Positions 1 through 7,934 are shown, counted from the first letter of the stretch. The stretch is 25,761 bases of DNA from a bacterium (GCA_018648925.1 JABGQE010000003.1:1-25761), one strand, 5' to 3'. Notes: generated from the sequence alone by a model not told the origin. Made by a program: numbers and translations.

Positions 1-2986
1 TTAAGTAACTTCCGTTATCTGTCCACAGTGCATTATCTCCACCTACACATGTACCGTTGATAGAGAAACAACCATTTGCAAGGTCTATACCGTTTCCAGC
101 TGTTGATGTGGCTGTGGTTGATGTTATGTTTAGTGCGTTTACGTTGAGTCCGTGGGCGATGGTTGATGATGCGGTGGTGGAGGTGGCGTTGAAGTATGGA
201 GTTTCTATGAGTGAACCTACTTGGAAAATGTTTGCCCATAGATTAGCCAGTGTAGATGTACCAGAGCCTGATGAGAGATAACTTGATGCTGTGAGTGTTC
301 CGGTTGTGGTGTCATTAGCGTCGTTTCTTAAATATACATCTTCTATGAATGAAGATGATAGTGATGATGTTGCTGATACTAGACCGTCTATTGCTTGAAG
401 GGATCCTGTAAGTGTACCTAAGTATGTGGAACCACTTACTGTTAGTGATGTTGATGATGCGTATGGGAAAGTTGATGCTTGTGATGTGCTTGTTGCTGTG
501 AAGTATGGAGCTTCAAGAACTGTTCCTACTTGTAGATTCTCTGTCCAAAGATTTGCTATTGTCGTCGTACCTGTATTTGTAAAGTTCCAAAGACCTAAGA
601 TTGTTTCTGTTGCAGTTTTGTCTACTAGATTTTGGTTTTGTATTCCTGCAATAGTTCCTGATGTGTCTGTAAATGTGAGTGTGTCTATACCTGTGATTGA
701 ATTGTCTGACATTATGATATTGCCTGCCATTGTAAGTACTCCTGCGGAGTTGAATGTGCTTGTCGCAGTACCTCCGAAGTATGCTGTGTCAAATACTGAA
801 AGACGTGTTGTTGAAGCTTGTATCAATGATGTTAATCCTGAGATTGAGAGTGTTCCTGTTGTTGTTAGGTTTTCGTCTCCAAAACTGATTGCTCCACTAC
901 TGTCTGTTAGTGATCCTCCTGTTAGTGTTGCTGTGCTAGCGATTATTGAAGTAGAGAATGTTCCCGTTCCTACTACATCAAGAGCTTGTGTTGGGCTTGC
1001 CGTACCGATACCAACATTATTTGTTGTAAAGTCATAGACAAATCCGCCGTTATCTATGTCAAGACCACCGGCGATGGTGGAGGTTGCGGTGGTTGAGGTG
1101 GCTGTGAAGTACCCAGCAAGAGCTGAGTTACCTAAAGCTGATGAACCTTCTATTGAGAGTGTTGCATATGGAGAGGACGTGCCAATGCCTATCGACGTAC
1201 CAAAGTATCCTGTTCTCCACATTCTCTGTGGTGATGAGCTTCCAATGTCAAATGCATTGTCATACTTTGGTATAAGTGAAGAAGCTAACATTGCGTTTAG
1301 ATATATAGAGTCTGTGGTTGTAGCGTCTCCTATGGTTAGATCATTTTCAACAGTAAATGTTGAAGCTGTTGTTGTCGAAAGTGTGACACCTCCTACTGCA
1401 GTAATAGAGTTTGCGAATAGGTCTCCTTCTGCGTCAATGATGAACTTAGCACCATCGTTAACGGAGATACTAAATAAGTTTGTGTCTGCTGCAGCTGAAG
1501 CTGGGTTGATATAGAATGATGCATTTGTAGCTTCTGCTCCTGCGACATCAACAGCCCATGCACCAAATGAATGTGCGACTGTAGGTACAAAGGTTGAACT
1601 GATTTGTCCTCTAAATGTAGATGTTGCGGTTGATGATGTTGCAGTGAAGTATTCTGCAGTTAGACCGCCTGTGAGCGTCCCACCAGTAAGTGGTAAGTAG
1701 TTTGATGCAGTTATGGAGTCTGGTATGTGTGCGTCAGTAAGACCTGAGAGAGTTCCTGATATTGTGGAGTTGGAGATTGTTACACTTCCTAGTTTATCTA
1801 TTTTGTTTGTTTGGGCTATGACGCTGTAGTTGTTTATTATTCTTGTTTCGTTGGCTGAGGTTAAGCTACTCATGTCTGAGTAGACTTTATTGCTAAATTG
1901 TTGTATCGCAAGCTCTAAATCTTCCCTTGTAATACCTCCTGAGACAATTATTTCTCTGGTTTCAATGACTCTTTCAATAACTGGCTGGTTTGTAACCACC
2001 TTTGGTGACGGGTCTATAACAACTACTTTTTCTGGAATATTTTCCTTGACTATACTTTCTTTAGGAATTTCTTTTTGAACTTGCACCAAGACTGTCTCTT
2101 CTACCTCTCCACCACATGTAGAGAATTTACATATTACACTGTTTACAGTTTTGTTTACGTAGAGCGCTTCATCTTTAATGATTGAATTTATGCTACCGGC
2201 TATACTTGCAAATACATTGGCGCGCGTGTTTTGGAAGTTACTGTATGGAGAGATTATGTTTGATACGCCAGCTACAGACTTTGTAGCATTGTTTTTTATA
2301 TTAAAAATTGCAGAAGTGATTGAGCTGTTTACTTTATAGATTGCACCATCCTTCAGGTCTTGCCATGTAGCAGAGTCACCCTTTGCTATTAGATATGTTT
2401 TCTTTGAAGCTTCTGCTGAAAGTAGTTTACTCTTTTCCATCCCTCTGTGTACATTGAGTGCCGCATCCTTACCTGCATCTTTAAATGTAAGCACTGAACT
2501 TATTCCAAACTCTGCTGGGTTAAACTTTGAAACTGCGTCTAATGCTCCGACTACAGCTTGCGACACTTTTCTAAAACCTGCTTGTGCAATATCAGTGTTG
2601 CTTACAAAATATCCACCGAACACAAATATAATAGCTAATGCAAATGCAGTACTTTTTTTAAATAATTCTGTTTTTGAAGCTAGAGATACATTTGACTTAA
2701 ATGCTTGAAATTCCTCACTTAACTTTCTGTCTCTTTCAAAGAATTTTAGATCATTTGTTCTTTTGTCAGATAGCTTTTTATGAAGATTTGTTTTCTGTAT
2801 TTTATTGTTTTGTATAAAACTCTTTAGAGAAGATTCTTCAACATACCAAGTTCGTCCAACTTTCTTTCCTGCAACTTTTTTTTGACGTGCAAGTCTGGCT
2901 ACATAGTCATTTGTATAGCCTGAAATTTTTCCAGCGTGTGTAGAAGAAAGATATTTTTTATTGTCGATTGTCAGTTTTTTATCCAT
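1..2986 (-). CDS. Giant surface fibre/adhesin-like protein with N-terminal excisionase-like domain (3' end beyond window)
   Basis: The frame is open from an ATG at 2986 to the window edge, giving about 995 residues without a stop. Residues 1-62 resemble a MerR/excisionase-type helix-turn-helix (KYLSSTHAGKISGYTNDYVA, then VGRTWYVEESSL). Residues 81-110 are charged, and one membrane segment (about 111-129, ALAIIFVFGGYFV) follows, so the short N-terminus is probably cytoplasmic and the rest outside. From about residue 440 the protein is Ser/Thr/Gly/Ala-rich. The box YFTATSTTATST recurs about every 100-180 residues (near 445, 625, 735, 827, 929), and VGIGTASP / GIGTSSPYATL motifs occur near 600-656. 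These motifs are typical of the tail-fibre-like surface proteins of Patescibacteria, many of which end in a peptidase S74 chaperone domain; that end is not visible here. A role in host attachment is inferred. Open plus-strand frames over 57-1514 are compositional shadows of the repeats. Confidence 0.85.
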   Translation of the reverse strand, partial: MDKKLTIDNKKYLSSTHAGKISGYTNDYVARLARQKKVAGKKVGRTWYVEESSLKSFIQNNKIQKTNLHKKLSDKRTNDLKFFERDRKLSEEFQAFKSNVSLASKTELFKKSTAFALAIIFVFGGYFVSNTDIAQAGFRKVSQAVVGALDAVSKFNPAEFGISSVLTFKDAGKDAALNVHRGMEKSKLLSAEASKKTYLIAKGDSATWQDLKDGAIYKVNSSITSAIFNIKNNATKSVAGVSNIISPYSNFQNTRANVFASIAGSINSIIKDEALYVNKTVNSVICKFSTCGGEVEETVLVQVQKEIPKESIVKENIPEKVVVIDPSPKVVTNQPVIERVIETREIIVSGGITREDLELAIQQFSNKVYSDMSSLTSANETRIINNYSVIAQTNKIDKLGSVTISNSTISGTLSGLTDAHIPDSITASNYLPLTGGTLTGGLTAEYFTATSSTATSTFRGQISSTFVPTVAHSFGAWAVDVAGAEATNASFYINPASAAADTNLFSISVNDGAKFIIDAEGDLFANSITAVGGVTLSTTTASTFTVENDLTIGDATTTDSIYLNAMLASSLIPKYDNAFDIGSSSPQRMWRTGYFGTSIGIGTSSPYATLSIEGSSALGNSALAGYFTATSTTATSTIAGGLDIDNGGFVYDFTTNNVGIGTASPTQALDVVGTGTFSTSIIASTATLTGGSLTDSSGAISFGDENLTTTGTLSISGLTSLIQASTTRLSVFDTAYFGGTATSTFNSAGVLTMAGNIIMSDNSITGIDTLTFTDTSGTIAGIQNQNLVDKTATETILGLWNFTNTGTTTIANLWTENLQVGTVLEAPYFTATSTSQASTFPYASSTSLTVSGSTYLGTLTGSLQAIDGLVSATSSLSSSFIEDVYLRNDANDTTTGTLTASSYLSSGSGTSTLANLWANIFQVGSLIETPYFNATSTTASSTIAHGLNVNALNITSTTATSTAGNGIDLANGCFSINGTCVGGDNALWTDNGSYL

Positions 2987-3027
2987 GTCTTTTAGAATAT
3001 CTTTTTGTATTTTTCTTGAGAGAATGT

Positions 3028-3056
3028 ATTAAATGCGAATTACCTATATTTTACAA
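3028..3056 (-). promoter_or_regulatory. Possible promoter of the giant surface protein
   Basis: On the minus strand TTGTAA (3056-3051) and TTTAAT (3033-3028) are separated by 17 nt, which would start transcription about 35 nt before the ATG at 2986. It lies immediately downstream of a terminator-like hairpin, so the gene probably has its own promoter. The matches are partial and the region is AT-rich. Confidence 0.35.
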
Positions 3057-3057
3057 C

Positions 3058-3086
3058 AAAAAACGCCTCTTAAGGACATTTAAGAG
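3058..3086 (-). terminator. Terminator-like hairpin upstream of the giant surface protein
   Basis: The minus strand reads CTCTTAA, a 6-nt loop, TTAAGAG, then GCG and six T residues. The 7-bp stem is AT-rich and therefore weak. It could end read-through from the helix-turn-helix/membrane gene starting at 4612, or act as an attenuator for the surface protein. Confidence 0.45.
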
Positions 3087-3200
3087 TGCTAAAATGTGGA
3101 TAACTTTCGTGCCGTCGTCTTAACGAAATGTCTTTTGTTTTCGTAAAAACAAAATTATATGGAAATATAAATCTTGATACTTAAATCTAATATTAATTTA

Positions 3201-3330
3201 TCGCTCCTTAAGGTTTAATCTTATTTGCTCCCCAAGGACTGACCTCTTCCCGCCTAAGTCAAACCTCTTCCCGTCGCTACCACTCCTCCTCGAGGATTGA
3301 CTTGCTCCTCGAGGACAGACCTTTTTCCGC
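3201..3330. repeat. Cluster of degenerate ~30-nt repeats (GCGGRAAAAGGTC / CCTYGAGGAGC type)
   Basis: Read on the minus strand, the unit GCGGGAAAAGGTC-n-GTCC followed by CCTCGAGGAGCAAG recurs in varied forms: 3330-3301 (most complete), 3300-3277, 3275-3255, 3254-3227 and 3219-3201 (CCTTAAGGAGCGA). The first 18 bases match, with few changes, a copy inside the lamin-tail gene (23963-23980) and another in an intergenic region (23334-23351). This is a dispersed repeat family of unknown origin. Confidence 0.6.
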
Positions 3331-3400
3331 AATAAGAGATATGCGAGCGAAAACAAGCTTTCTAATACAACAATTTAAACAAAAATACCTTAAACCAAGC

Positions 3401-3438
3401 AATTCTAAACACCTCAACTGGTTGAGGTGTTTAGAATT
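3401..3438. repeat. Perfect 18-bp inverted repeat, 2-nt loop
   Basis: AATTCTAAACACCTCAAC (3401-3418) is followed by TG and its exact reverse complement (3421-3438). No clean T-run follows on either strand, so it is not a typical intrinsic terminator. The core CTAAAYACCTC is shared with the hairpin arm at 23295-23306, which suggests a dispersed palindromic family. Confidence 0.7.
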
Positions 3439-3531
3439 ATAAAAAGATAAAAAACTATCTTTCTAATACTAGATGTGGTGTTATATGATCTAATATAAAA
3501 AATTTCTAATCTCTATAAAAGCCCTTGGAAT

Positions 3532-3587
3532 AAAGATATTTCGCCTATTATTTTTATAGCCGTAGTATTTAAAGGCGAAATATCTTT
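3532..3587. repeat. 15-bp inverted repeat, 26-nt loop
   Basis: AAAGATATTTCGCCT (3532-3546) and its exact reverse complement (3573-3587) enclose 26 nt. The right arm is followed by GTTTTCTTT on the plus strand, which is weakly terminator-like. No gene on that strand precedes it, so its function is unclear. Confidence 0.6.
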
Positions 3588-3892
3588 GTTTTCTTTAGAC
3601 TTTTTAAAGTACTAATTTCTTCAAAAATTCTATAATTTAAATAAAAAAAATATAGTTACATACTAACCATACATTTTTTAAAACTCTTAGAGCTCAATTT
3701 TAAGCTTAGTTCGAAGCTTATTCTTAAAATAGATCTTTCTTGCTTGTCTGGCTCATCAAATTAATAAATAAAATGAAAATTTACTGAAAAATAAACAATA
3801 AATGTATTTTATTTATTAAATGATCAATCTTTAATAATAAATAAATGTTTCTATATCTAACTATCTTGTCTAAACGAGATTTTATTTACTCT

Positions 3893-4612
3893 TTAAAAAC
3901 TAAAGAAGCTACCCACACCTGCCACCTGAAACTCTGTATTAACAGTGCTTTCAGACTGAGTGTAATGTACAGTTTGTTCTAATGTGAGCGTACCTGCAAC
4001 AAATAGAAGCCCTACTAGTACTATTACAGAGGCTATAACCTTTACCATGGGGAGTCTTATTGGTGATTTCTGTGGAAGAAGCCCCTCTCTCTCTATAACC
4101 CCTCTAGCTTCTCTTATAACTGGGGTTTTGGCGACCTCCTTTTTGCTAGGTCTTAGGTCAACCATAGGACTTTCGATCATGCTAAGTATTGGAATTAGAT
4201 TTTCCCCGCCTGCAGGTCGGGCAGGTTTCTTTTCTTTTATCTCTATTATTGTCTCCTCTTCCTCCTCTGTTATCTCTTCTACTTCCTCTTCAGTGTTTTC
4301 TAAGACAACTTTATTTATTTCAGGGTTGTTGATACGCTCGTCATCACTATAATACATTGGTTCTAAATCAAGTTTCTTATACTCTATTGCTCTACCACCT
4401 TCGTTTAATTGCGCTTTCTTAAAACTCTTTTTTTGCGCTTTCATTACCTCTTCATTGATATACCAATTCCTGCCAACAAGCCTACAGTCCATCTTACCTC
4501 CACGACACATCTGCCCGATATAATCGGTCGTGTATCCCGTCAGCTTCCCTGCTCGTTTAGACGAGATGTACTTATTTCCTGCGAATATTAGTTCATTCAT
4601 ATTACTTATCAT
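3893..4612 (-). CDS. Membrane-anchored protein with N-terminal excisionase-like domain
   Basis: 239 residues, specific function unknown. Residues about 12-60 closely match the N-terminus of the giant surface protein: the pattern KY-SS--AGK--GYT-DY followed by VGR-WY--E is shared, so this is the same helix-turn-helix (excisionase/MerR-like) fold. An acidic linker (about 100-130, runs of Glu) and a Pro/Arg/Lys-rich stretch lead to one membrane segment (about 189-212, VIASVIVLVGLLFVAG). A short tail of about 27 residues lies beyond it. With no N-terminal signal, the N-terminus should face the cytoplasm. A GAGGG Shine-Dalgarno 9 nt before the first ATG supports the start at 4612; a second ATG lies four codons later. 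An in-frame PARPAGGEN segment comes from a palindromic repeat at 4205-4225. The domain could bind DNA at the membrane or act as a sorting module; the sequence does not decide. Confidence 0.8.
   Translation of the reverse strand: MISNMNELIFAGNKYISSKRAGKLTGYTTDYIGQMCRGGKMDCRLVGRNWYINEEVMKAQKKSFKKAQLNEGGRAIEYKKLDLEPMYYSDDERINNPEINKVVLENTEEEVEEITEEEEETIIEIKEKKPARPAGGENLIPILSMIESPMVDLRPSKKEVAKTPVIREARGVIEREGLLPQKSPIRLPMVKVIASVIVLVGLLFVAGTLTLEQTVHYTQSESTVNTEFQVAGVGSFFSF
4205..4225. repeat. GC-rich near-palindrome inside a CDS, translated as PARPAGG
   Basis: CCCGCCTGCAGGTCGGGCAGG contains the perfect 8-mer CCTGCAGG and flanking CCCG/CGGG arms. It stands out from the AT-rich surroundings and is read in frame. 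It resembles the palindrome in secA (10833-10848, read as PPAGGG) and a weaker one in rpsE (read as PQAGGE). Confidence 0.5.
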
Positions 4613-4696
4613 TATACTCTACCCTCAAAATACTCGATAATTACAATATGTGGAAAAGTACAAAAAACCGCCAGTTATATGGCAATTTTTAGTACA

Positions 4697-4842
4697 ATAT
4701 ATTCTTCGCAAGCTTCCCCTGAAGAGCACGCGTCGCACCCCCAGCGAGGGTGCGCGCTCAGTCTCGGCCTCGCTCTCTCGCTTCGCTCGAACCATGCCCA
4801 CTCAACCTGCGAAGCCTCTTCAGTAGAACTTGCTTGAATATT
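4697..4842. repeat. GC-rich intergenic element with imperfect terminal inverted repeats (MITE-like or structured RNA)
   Basis: The ends are imperfect inverted repeats: AATATATTCTTCGCAAGC...CTGAAGAG on the left (4697-4726) and CTCTTCAG...TTGCTTGAATATT on the right (4816-4842). The interior is far richer in GC than its surroundings. It holds a hairpin with GCACCC/GGGTGC arms (about 4731-4756) and a CTCGCTCTCTCGCTTCGCTCG-like stretch (4768-4789). It lies directly after the gatB stop codon. No transposase is nearby. It could be a non-autonomous mobile element or a long terminator-like structure. Confidence 0.55.
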
Positions 4843-6273
4843 TTACTTTAGTAGATTCTCAAAAAGTTTTTTAAGTACTTCTGGATTTGCAGAGCCTTGA
4901 GTCGCTCGCATACCCTGCCCTATCAAAAACTGTAGTCCAGCTTCTTTTCCGTTCTTGTATTCAGTTACCACTTTTTCGTTTTCTTCTATTATCTTTTCTA
5001 TGATTTGCTTGAGCTCACCCTCGTCACTTTTCTGGAATAAGTTTTTCTTCTCTGCGATCTCTTTTGGCACTCCACCGTTTTCATACATCTCTTTTAAAAT
5101 ATCTTTTGCTCCACGAGATGAGATCTCGTTTCCATGAACCATCGACATTAATTGTGCAAAGTTTTCTGCAGAAATATTTTCGTGTAATTTGTCGCTCTTT
5201 CCACCACCTTGTTTTACAAGTCCTGCAATGTCGGATGTGATGTAATTAGAAGCGGTCTTGATTAGCATATTACCCCCTACAAATTGCTCCGCAACGGCAT
5301 CGAAAAGTTTTGCTAGGAATTCGTCTCGCACGAACATATCTGCGTCCTCTTCTTTTATGTCATACTGACTTTTATATCTTTCCCTCTTTTCCCATGGAAG
5401 CTCTGGCAAAATGTTCTTTAGGTTTTCTCCAGAGAATTCTTCTATTTTACTTATGTGCAGTTTGGGTAGGTCAGGGTCTGGGAAATATCTGTAGTCAGCT
5501 GAACCCTCTTTGATACGCTGTGAGAATGTCTCTTGCTTTGCCTCGTCCCAACCACGTGTCTCTTGTATTACTTCACCGCCCTCATCAAGTAATTTACTCT
5601 GTCTCTTGATCTCATACTCTATAGCCTTCTCTACAACCTTAAATGAGTTGAGGTTTTTGACTTCTACCTTTGTACCAAACTGATTGTCTCCCTCTCGCAT
5701 AACCGAGATATTTGCTTCAACACGCATTTCCCCCTTTTCCATATTTGCCTCCCCTACTTGAAGCGTACGTAGTAAAATCTGAAGCTCTTTGGCAAACTGG
5801 CTGGCTTGTTGCGCATCTTTCACTACAGGTTCTGTGACAAGCTCCATAAGCGGCACTCCAGCTCTATTGAAGTCTATTAAGCTATAGTTAGCATGGTGCG
5901 TGGATTTGGCAGTGTCTTCTTCCAAGTGTACACGTGTTATCTCTACCCCTGCTAAACTCCCCCCTGAGACGAGTGGATACTTGTACTGGCTTATCTGATA
6001 ACCTTTCGGTATATCAGGATAGAAGTAGTTTTTACGGTCAAATTCTGTGAAATCAGCTAATTTGCCACTTATTGCAGTACCGACAGTTAAGACATGTTTA
6101 ACAGCCTCACGGTTGATAACAGGAAGTGTCCCGGGGTGCCCCATACATATAGGACATATATTTATATTGGCTTTCTCTTCATTTGGGTCGTTTTTGGAGC
6201 TACAGAACATCTTTGTCTTAGTCTTCAGCTCTGCATGTATCTCAAGTCCAATTGTTGGTATGTATTTACTCAT
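4843..6273 (-). CDS. gatB: Aspartyl/glutamyl-tRNA amidotransferase subunit B
   Basis: GatB is the tRNA-binding kinase subunit of the GatCAB complex. It activates Glu-tRNA(Gln) or Asp-tRNA(Asn) and accepts ammonia from GatA, making Gln-tRNA or Asn-tRNA in the cytoplasm. The 476-residue length is normal for the family. The start IPTIGLEIHAEL, the zinc-site cysteines in KMFCSS and CPICMGHPGTLP (about residues 23-50), the GYQISQYKYPL region, and the C-terminal helical/YqeY-like tail (about 330-476) with GKEAGLQFLIGQGM are all characteristic. gatA and gatC are not adjacent in this window. The gene is followed by the GC-rich inverted-repeat element. Confidence 0.97.
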   Translation of the reverse strand: MSKYIPTIGLEIHAELKTKTKMFCSSKNDPNEEKANINICPICMGHPGTLPVINREAVKHVLTVGTAISGKLADFTEFDRKNYFYPDIPKGYQISQYKYPLVSGGSLAGVEITRVHLEEDTAKSTHHANYSLIDFNRAGVPLMELVTEPVVKDAQQASQFAKELQILLRTLQVGEANMEKGEMRVEANISVMREGDNQFGTKVEVKNLNSFKVVEKAIEYEIKRQSKLLDEGGEVIQETRGWDEAKQETFSQRIKEGSADYRYFPDPDLPKLHISKIEEFSGENLKNILPELPWEKRERYKSQYDIKEEDADMFVRDEFLAKLFDAVAEQFVGGNMLIKTASNYITSDIAGLVKQGGGKSDKLHENISAENFAQLMSMVHGNEISSRGAKDILKEMYENGGVPKEIAEKKNLFQKSDEGELKQIIEKIIEENEKVVTEYKNGKEAGLQFLIGQGMRATQGSANPEVLKKLFENLLK

Positions 6274-6322
6274 AATTAGTATTATAGAGCAAAAACCATA
6301 CTATTTGAAGGGATGGTATTAT

Positions 6323-6664
6323 CTATCTTCCTTTTAGGAATTTATTTGCAAAAGAACTTCCGAGAGAGATTATGAATGCTCCGACAAATGCAGCAATAAA
6401 ACCGTCTACACTAAAGCCTTGTATAAAGGTGGAGATGAACCAGAACAATACAGCATTAATGATAAGAGTAAAAAGACCGAAGGTCATCATGTTTATAGGT
6501 AATGTAAGCAATACTAGAATTGGCCTTATTATGAGATTTACTATACCTAGAATTATTGCGACGATAAATGCAATATAAAATCCTGACACCTCAATCCCGG
6601 GTACGTAATTTGCTACCAAAAGTAGTAATAGTATTGTTATTAGTAATTTTGTAAGAATTTTCAT
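6323..6664 (-). CDS. Phage-holin-family (4 TMS) small membrane protein
   Basis: 113 residues, very hydrophobic, with four predicted membrane helices (about 4-20, 28-48, 55-77, 86-106). The pattern LGIVNLIIRPILVLLTLPIN and TFGLFTLIINAVLFW is typical of the Phage_holin_4_2 family (the YvlD-like group), which is widespread in bacterial chromosomes outside prophages. Function in these bacteria is unknown; the holin name reflects topology and similarity only. It stands alone between gatB and the HD-domain gene, with no lysis or phage genes around. Confidence 0.8.
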   Translation of the reverse strand: MKILTKLLITILLLLLVANYVPGIEVSGFYIAFIVAIILGIVNLIIRPILVLLTLPINMMTFGLFTLIINAVLFWFISTFIQGFSVDGFIAAFVGAFIISLGSSFANKFLKGR

Positions 6665-6680
6665 TGTTTATTTTATTATA

Positions 6681-7247
6681 TTACATTAATTCAGCCTTAA
6701 GTTTTGGAAATAGTTCTGAGAACAATACTTTTGCTTTCTTGGTTTTTAGACGTCCTGGAATTTTAGTTTCCAAATACTGTAGTGCCTTCCCAAAACTCTC
6801 AAGATTGTATTTTTCTCTCAAATGTTCTGGGTTTAATTTACTAAGAGCGTCAGAATCTACGATTATCGCTTCATCGTCATCTACTGATTCATGTTTATCG
6901 GCTGCCTTTACAAATTTATTTACTGTTTGTATTTCATCTTCTGCAAATTTAAGCTTCTCAAGAACCTCTCTTATAAATTTGGGTGAATTTTTATTTGCTT
7001 TATGCTCTAATTCTAACACAACATCCAAGTCTAATTTCCCTTCAGGCGCTACACCTGACCATCCAATATCATGAATATAACCAGCAACTACAAGTAGATG
7101 AAGATTACTCCTATCTTTACCGAGTTCTTTTATCCATTTGACCACTCTCAATGCATGCTCCCAATCACCAGATCTTGCAGTATTAAAGTACGGTTTTGCA
7201 ATTTTTATTAATTCTTCTTCATTGAATTTTATATTTCTATTATCCAT
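6681..7247 (-). CDS. HD-domain protein (putative metal-dependent phosphohydrolase)
   Basis: 188 residues. The N-terminal half carries an HD-superfamily signature: His30 in DWEHALRVV, then His58-Asp59 in AGYIHDIGW, and a later Asp in IIVDSDALSKL (about 130-135). These are the expected metal ligands of an HD phosphohydrolase. The layout resembles small YedJ-like HD proteins that act on nucleotides or related phosphoesters, but the substrate cannot be read from sequence. The C-terminus is Lys-rich. It lies 16 nt upstream of the holin-like gene on the same strand, so the two may be co-transcribed. Confidence 0.8.
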   Translation of the reverse strand: MDNRNIKFNEEELIKIAKPYFNTARSGDWEHALRVVKWIKELGKDRSNLHLLVVAGYIHDIGWSGVAPEGKLDLDVVLELEHKANKNSPKFIREVLEKLKFAEDEIQTVNKFVKAADKHESVDDDEAIIVDSDALSKLNPEHLREKYNLESFGKALQYLETKIPGRLKTKKAKVLFSELFPKLKAELM

Positions 7248-7270
7248 AATACTTCTTAAAGCTTAATCCT

Positions 7271-7293
7271 ACTTAGGAACCTTACTACTAAGT
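7271..7293. repeat. Degenerate RAYT-1 hairpin, 3' side of the transposase gene
   Basis: ACTTAG (7271-7276) and CTAAGT (7288-7293) flank an 11-nt loop, just after the stop codon of the transposase gene. The arm sequence ACTTAGG matches the hairpins inside (7472-7494) and upstream of (7956-7982) the gene, so this is probably a decayed copy. Confidence 0.5.
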
Positions 7294-7295
7294 AA

Positions 7296-7934
7296 TTACT
7301 CTAATAAAAGTTTTTCTATCTCTTTCTCTTCTTCCCTCTGTTTCTTAATATCAATCAATAACCCCTCTGCAAATTTTTTATATTCTTTTATATTATCAAA
7401 TTGATCTAAAATAACATCTTTTTTACAAAAACTATTATTCCCATCTCCAACATACTCTCCCCAACTAGACAACTTAGGTGCCTTGCACCCAAGTGAATGA
7501 ACTTTGTCATTTAAATTTACATATGCACTACTTCGCAATAGCTGGTCATCTGGAGATAAATAAACTGCTTTAAATTTACCTTGGAACAGTGCTCCACTTC
7601 TTTTGTATTTTGAATTAAAATATTTTGAATATCCACCGATTTTATGCATAAATTTTGTAATTCCATTATCTGCAAGTTGCTCTAAAATAAAATGATAGTG
7701 ATTTGGATTTAGGCAATAGCAAATAATATTTACCAATTTTTTATTTTTTCTGTTTTTACTATGAAATGAATTTTCATGAATACTGCCTATTGAATCAACA
7801 GTATTAAACTCTTCCATGCCCTTAAAAAATCTATCGATGTCATTCTTATCTAAAAAGATATCTCTTTTGTCTACTCCACGATTAAAAATATGACAAAAAT
7901 CTCCATTTACAAATTCAAATTTCCTTGTAGCCAT
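7296..7934 (-). CDS. REP-associated tyrosine transposase (Y1/HUH), copy 1
   Basis: 212 residues of the Y1 transposase family, RAYT type. HUH nucleases of this group cut and join single-stranded DNA at a hairpin using one tyrosine. Visible marks are the start CHIFNRGVDKRDIF, the HUH motif in LNPNHYHFIL (His79, His81), the nucleophile region YSKYFNSKYKRSGALFQGKFKAV (Tyr102 or Tyr105), and the C-terminal SSWGEYVG block. The gene is flanked by hairpins with ACTTAGGTGC arms, and a copy of the same hairpin lies in the frame, coding residues about 147-155 (SLGCKAPKL). The frame is intact and probably functional. A second, divergent relative lies at 13916-14566 with unrelated hairpins. Confidence 0.9.
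   Translation of the reverse strand: MATRKFEFVNGDFCHIFNRGVDKRDIFLDKNDIDRFFKGMEEFNTVDSIGSIHENSFHSKNRKNKKLVNIICYCLNPNHYHFILEQLADNGITKFMHKIGGYSKYFNSKYKRSGALFQGKFKAVYLSPDDQLLRSSAYVNLNDKVHSLGCKAPKLSSWGEYVGDGNNSFCKKDVILDQFDNIKEYKKFAEGLLIDIKKQREEEKEIEKLLLE
7472..7494. repeat. RAYT-1 hairpin embedded in the transposase coding sequence
   Basis: ACTTAGGTGC, CTT, GCACCCAAGT: 10-bp arms with a single A/C mismatch in the pairing and a 3-nt loop. It is the same hairpin as at 7956-7982 but with the loop complementary (CTT versus AAG), i.e. in inverted orientation. It is translated in frame in the C-terminal third of the transposase. Confidence 0.75.

Larger units (their letters stand above)
2987..3892. other. 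0.9 kb non-coding region rich in repeats and inverted repeats
   Basis: No convincing reading frame is present. The region separates two genes that share an N-terminal domain. It holds the hairpin at 3058-3086, a cluster of degenerate ~30-nt repeats (3201-3330), a perfect 18-bp inverted repeat (3401-3438), a 15-bp inverted repeat with a 26-nt loop (3532-3587), and an 8-bp inverted repeat ATTTTAAG/CTTAAAAT (3697-3730) with two internal AAGCTT sites. AT-rich partial repeats containing AATAAAT lie at 3770-3850. Nothing identifies it as a phage, origin or RNA gene. Confidence 0.6.

Noticed and set aside
57..1514. Long open frames on the plus strand (57-281, 426-1037, 1056-1514)
   Set aside because: They lie opposite the giant surface-protein frame, are Val/Ser/Pro-biased and reflect the complementary composition of its Ser/Thr/Ala repeats; no domain is seen.
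3084..3092. GAGTGCTAA, half of a CIRCE (HrcA) operator
   Set aside because: The partner TTAGCACTC at the required 9-nt spacing is absent; the bases belong to the terminator-like hairpin.
3095..3103. TGTGGATAA, a perfect DnaA-box match
   Set aside because: It is a single box without a cluster, and no dnaA, dnaN or other origin-linked gene is present, so an origin is not supported.
4768..4800. GGTTCGAGC on the minus strand, like a tRNA T-loop
   Set aside because: No matching acceptor, D or anticodon arms surround it; the bases are part of the GC-rich inverted-repeat element.
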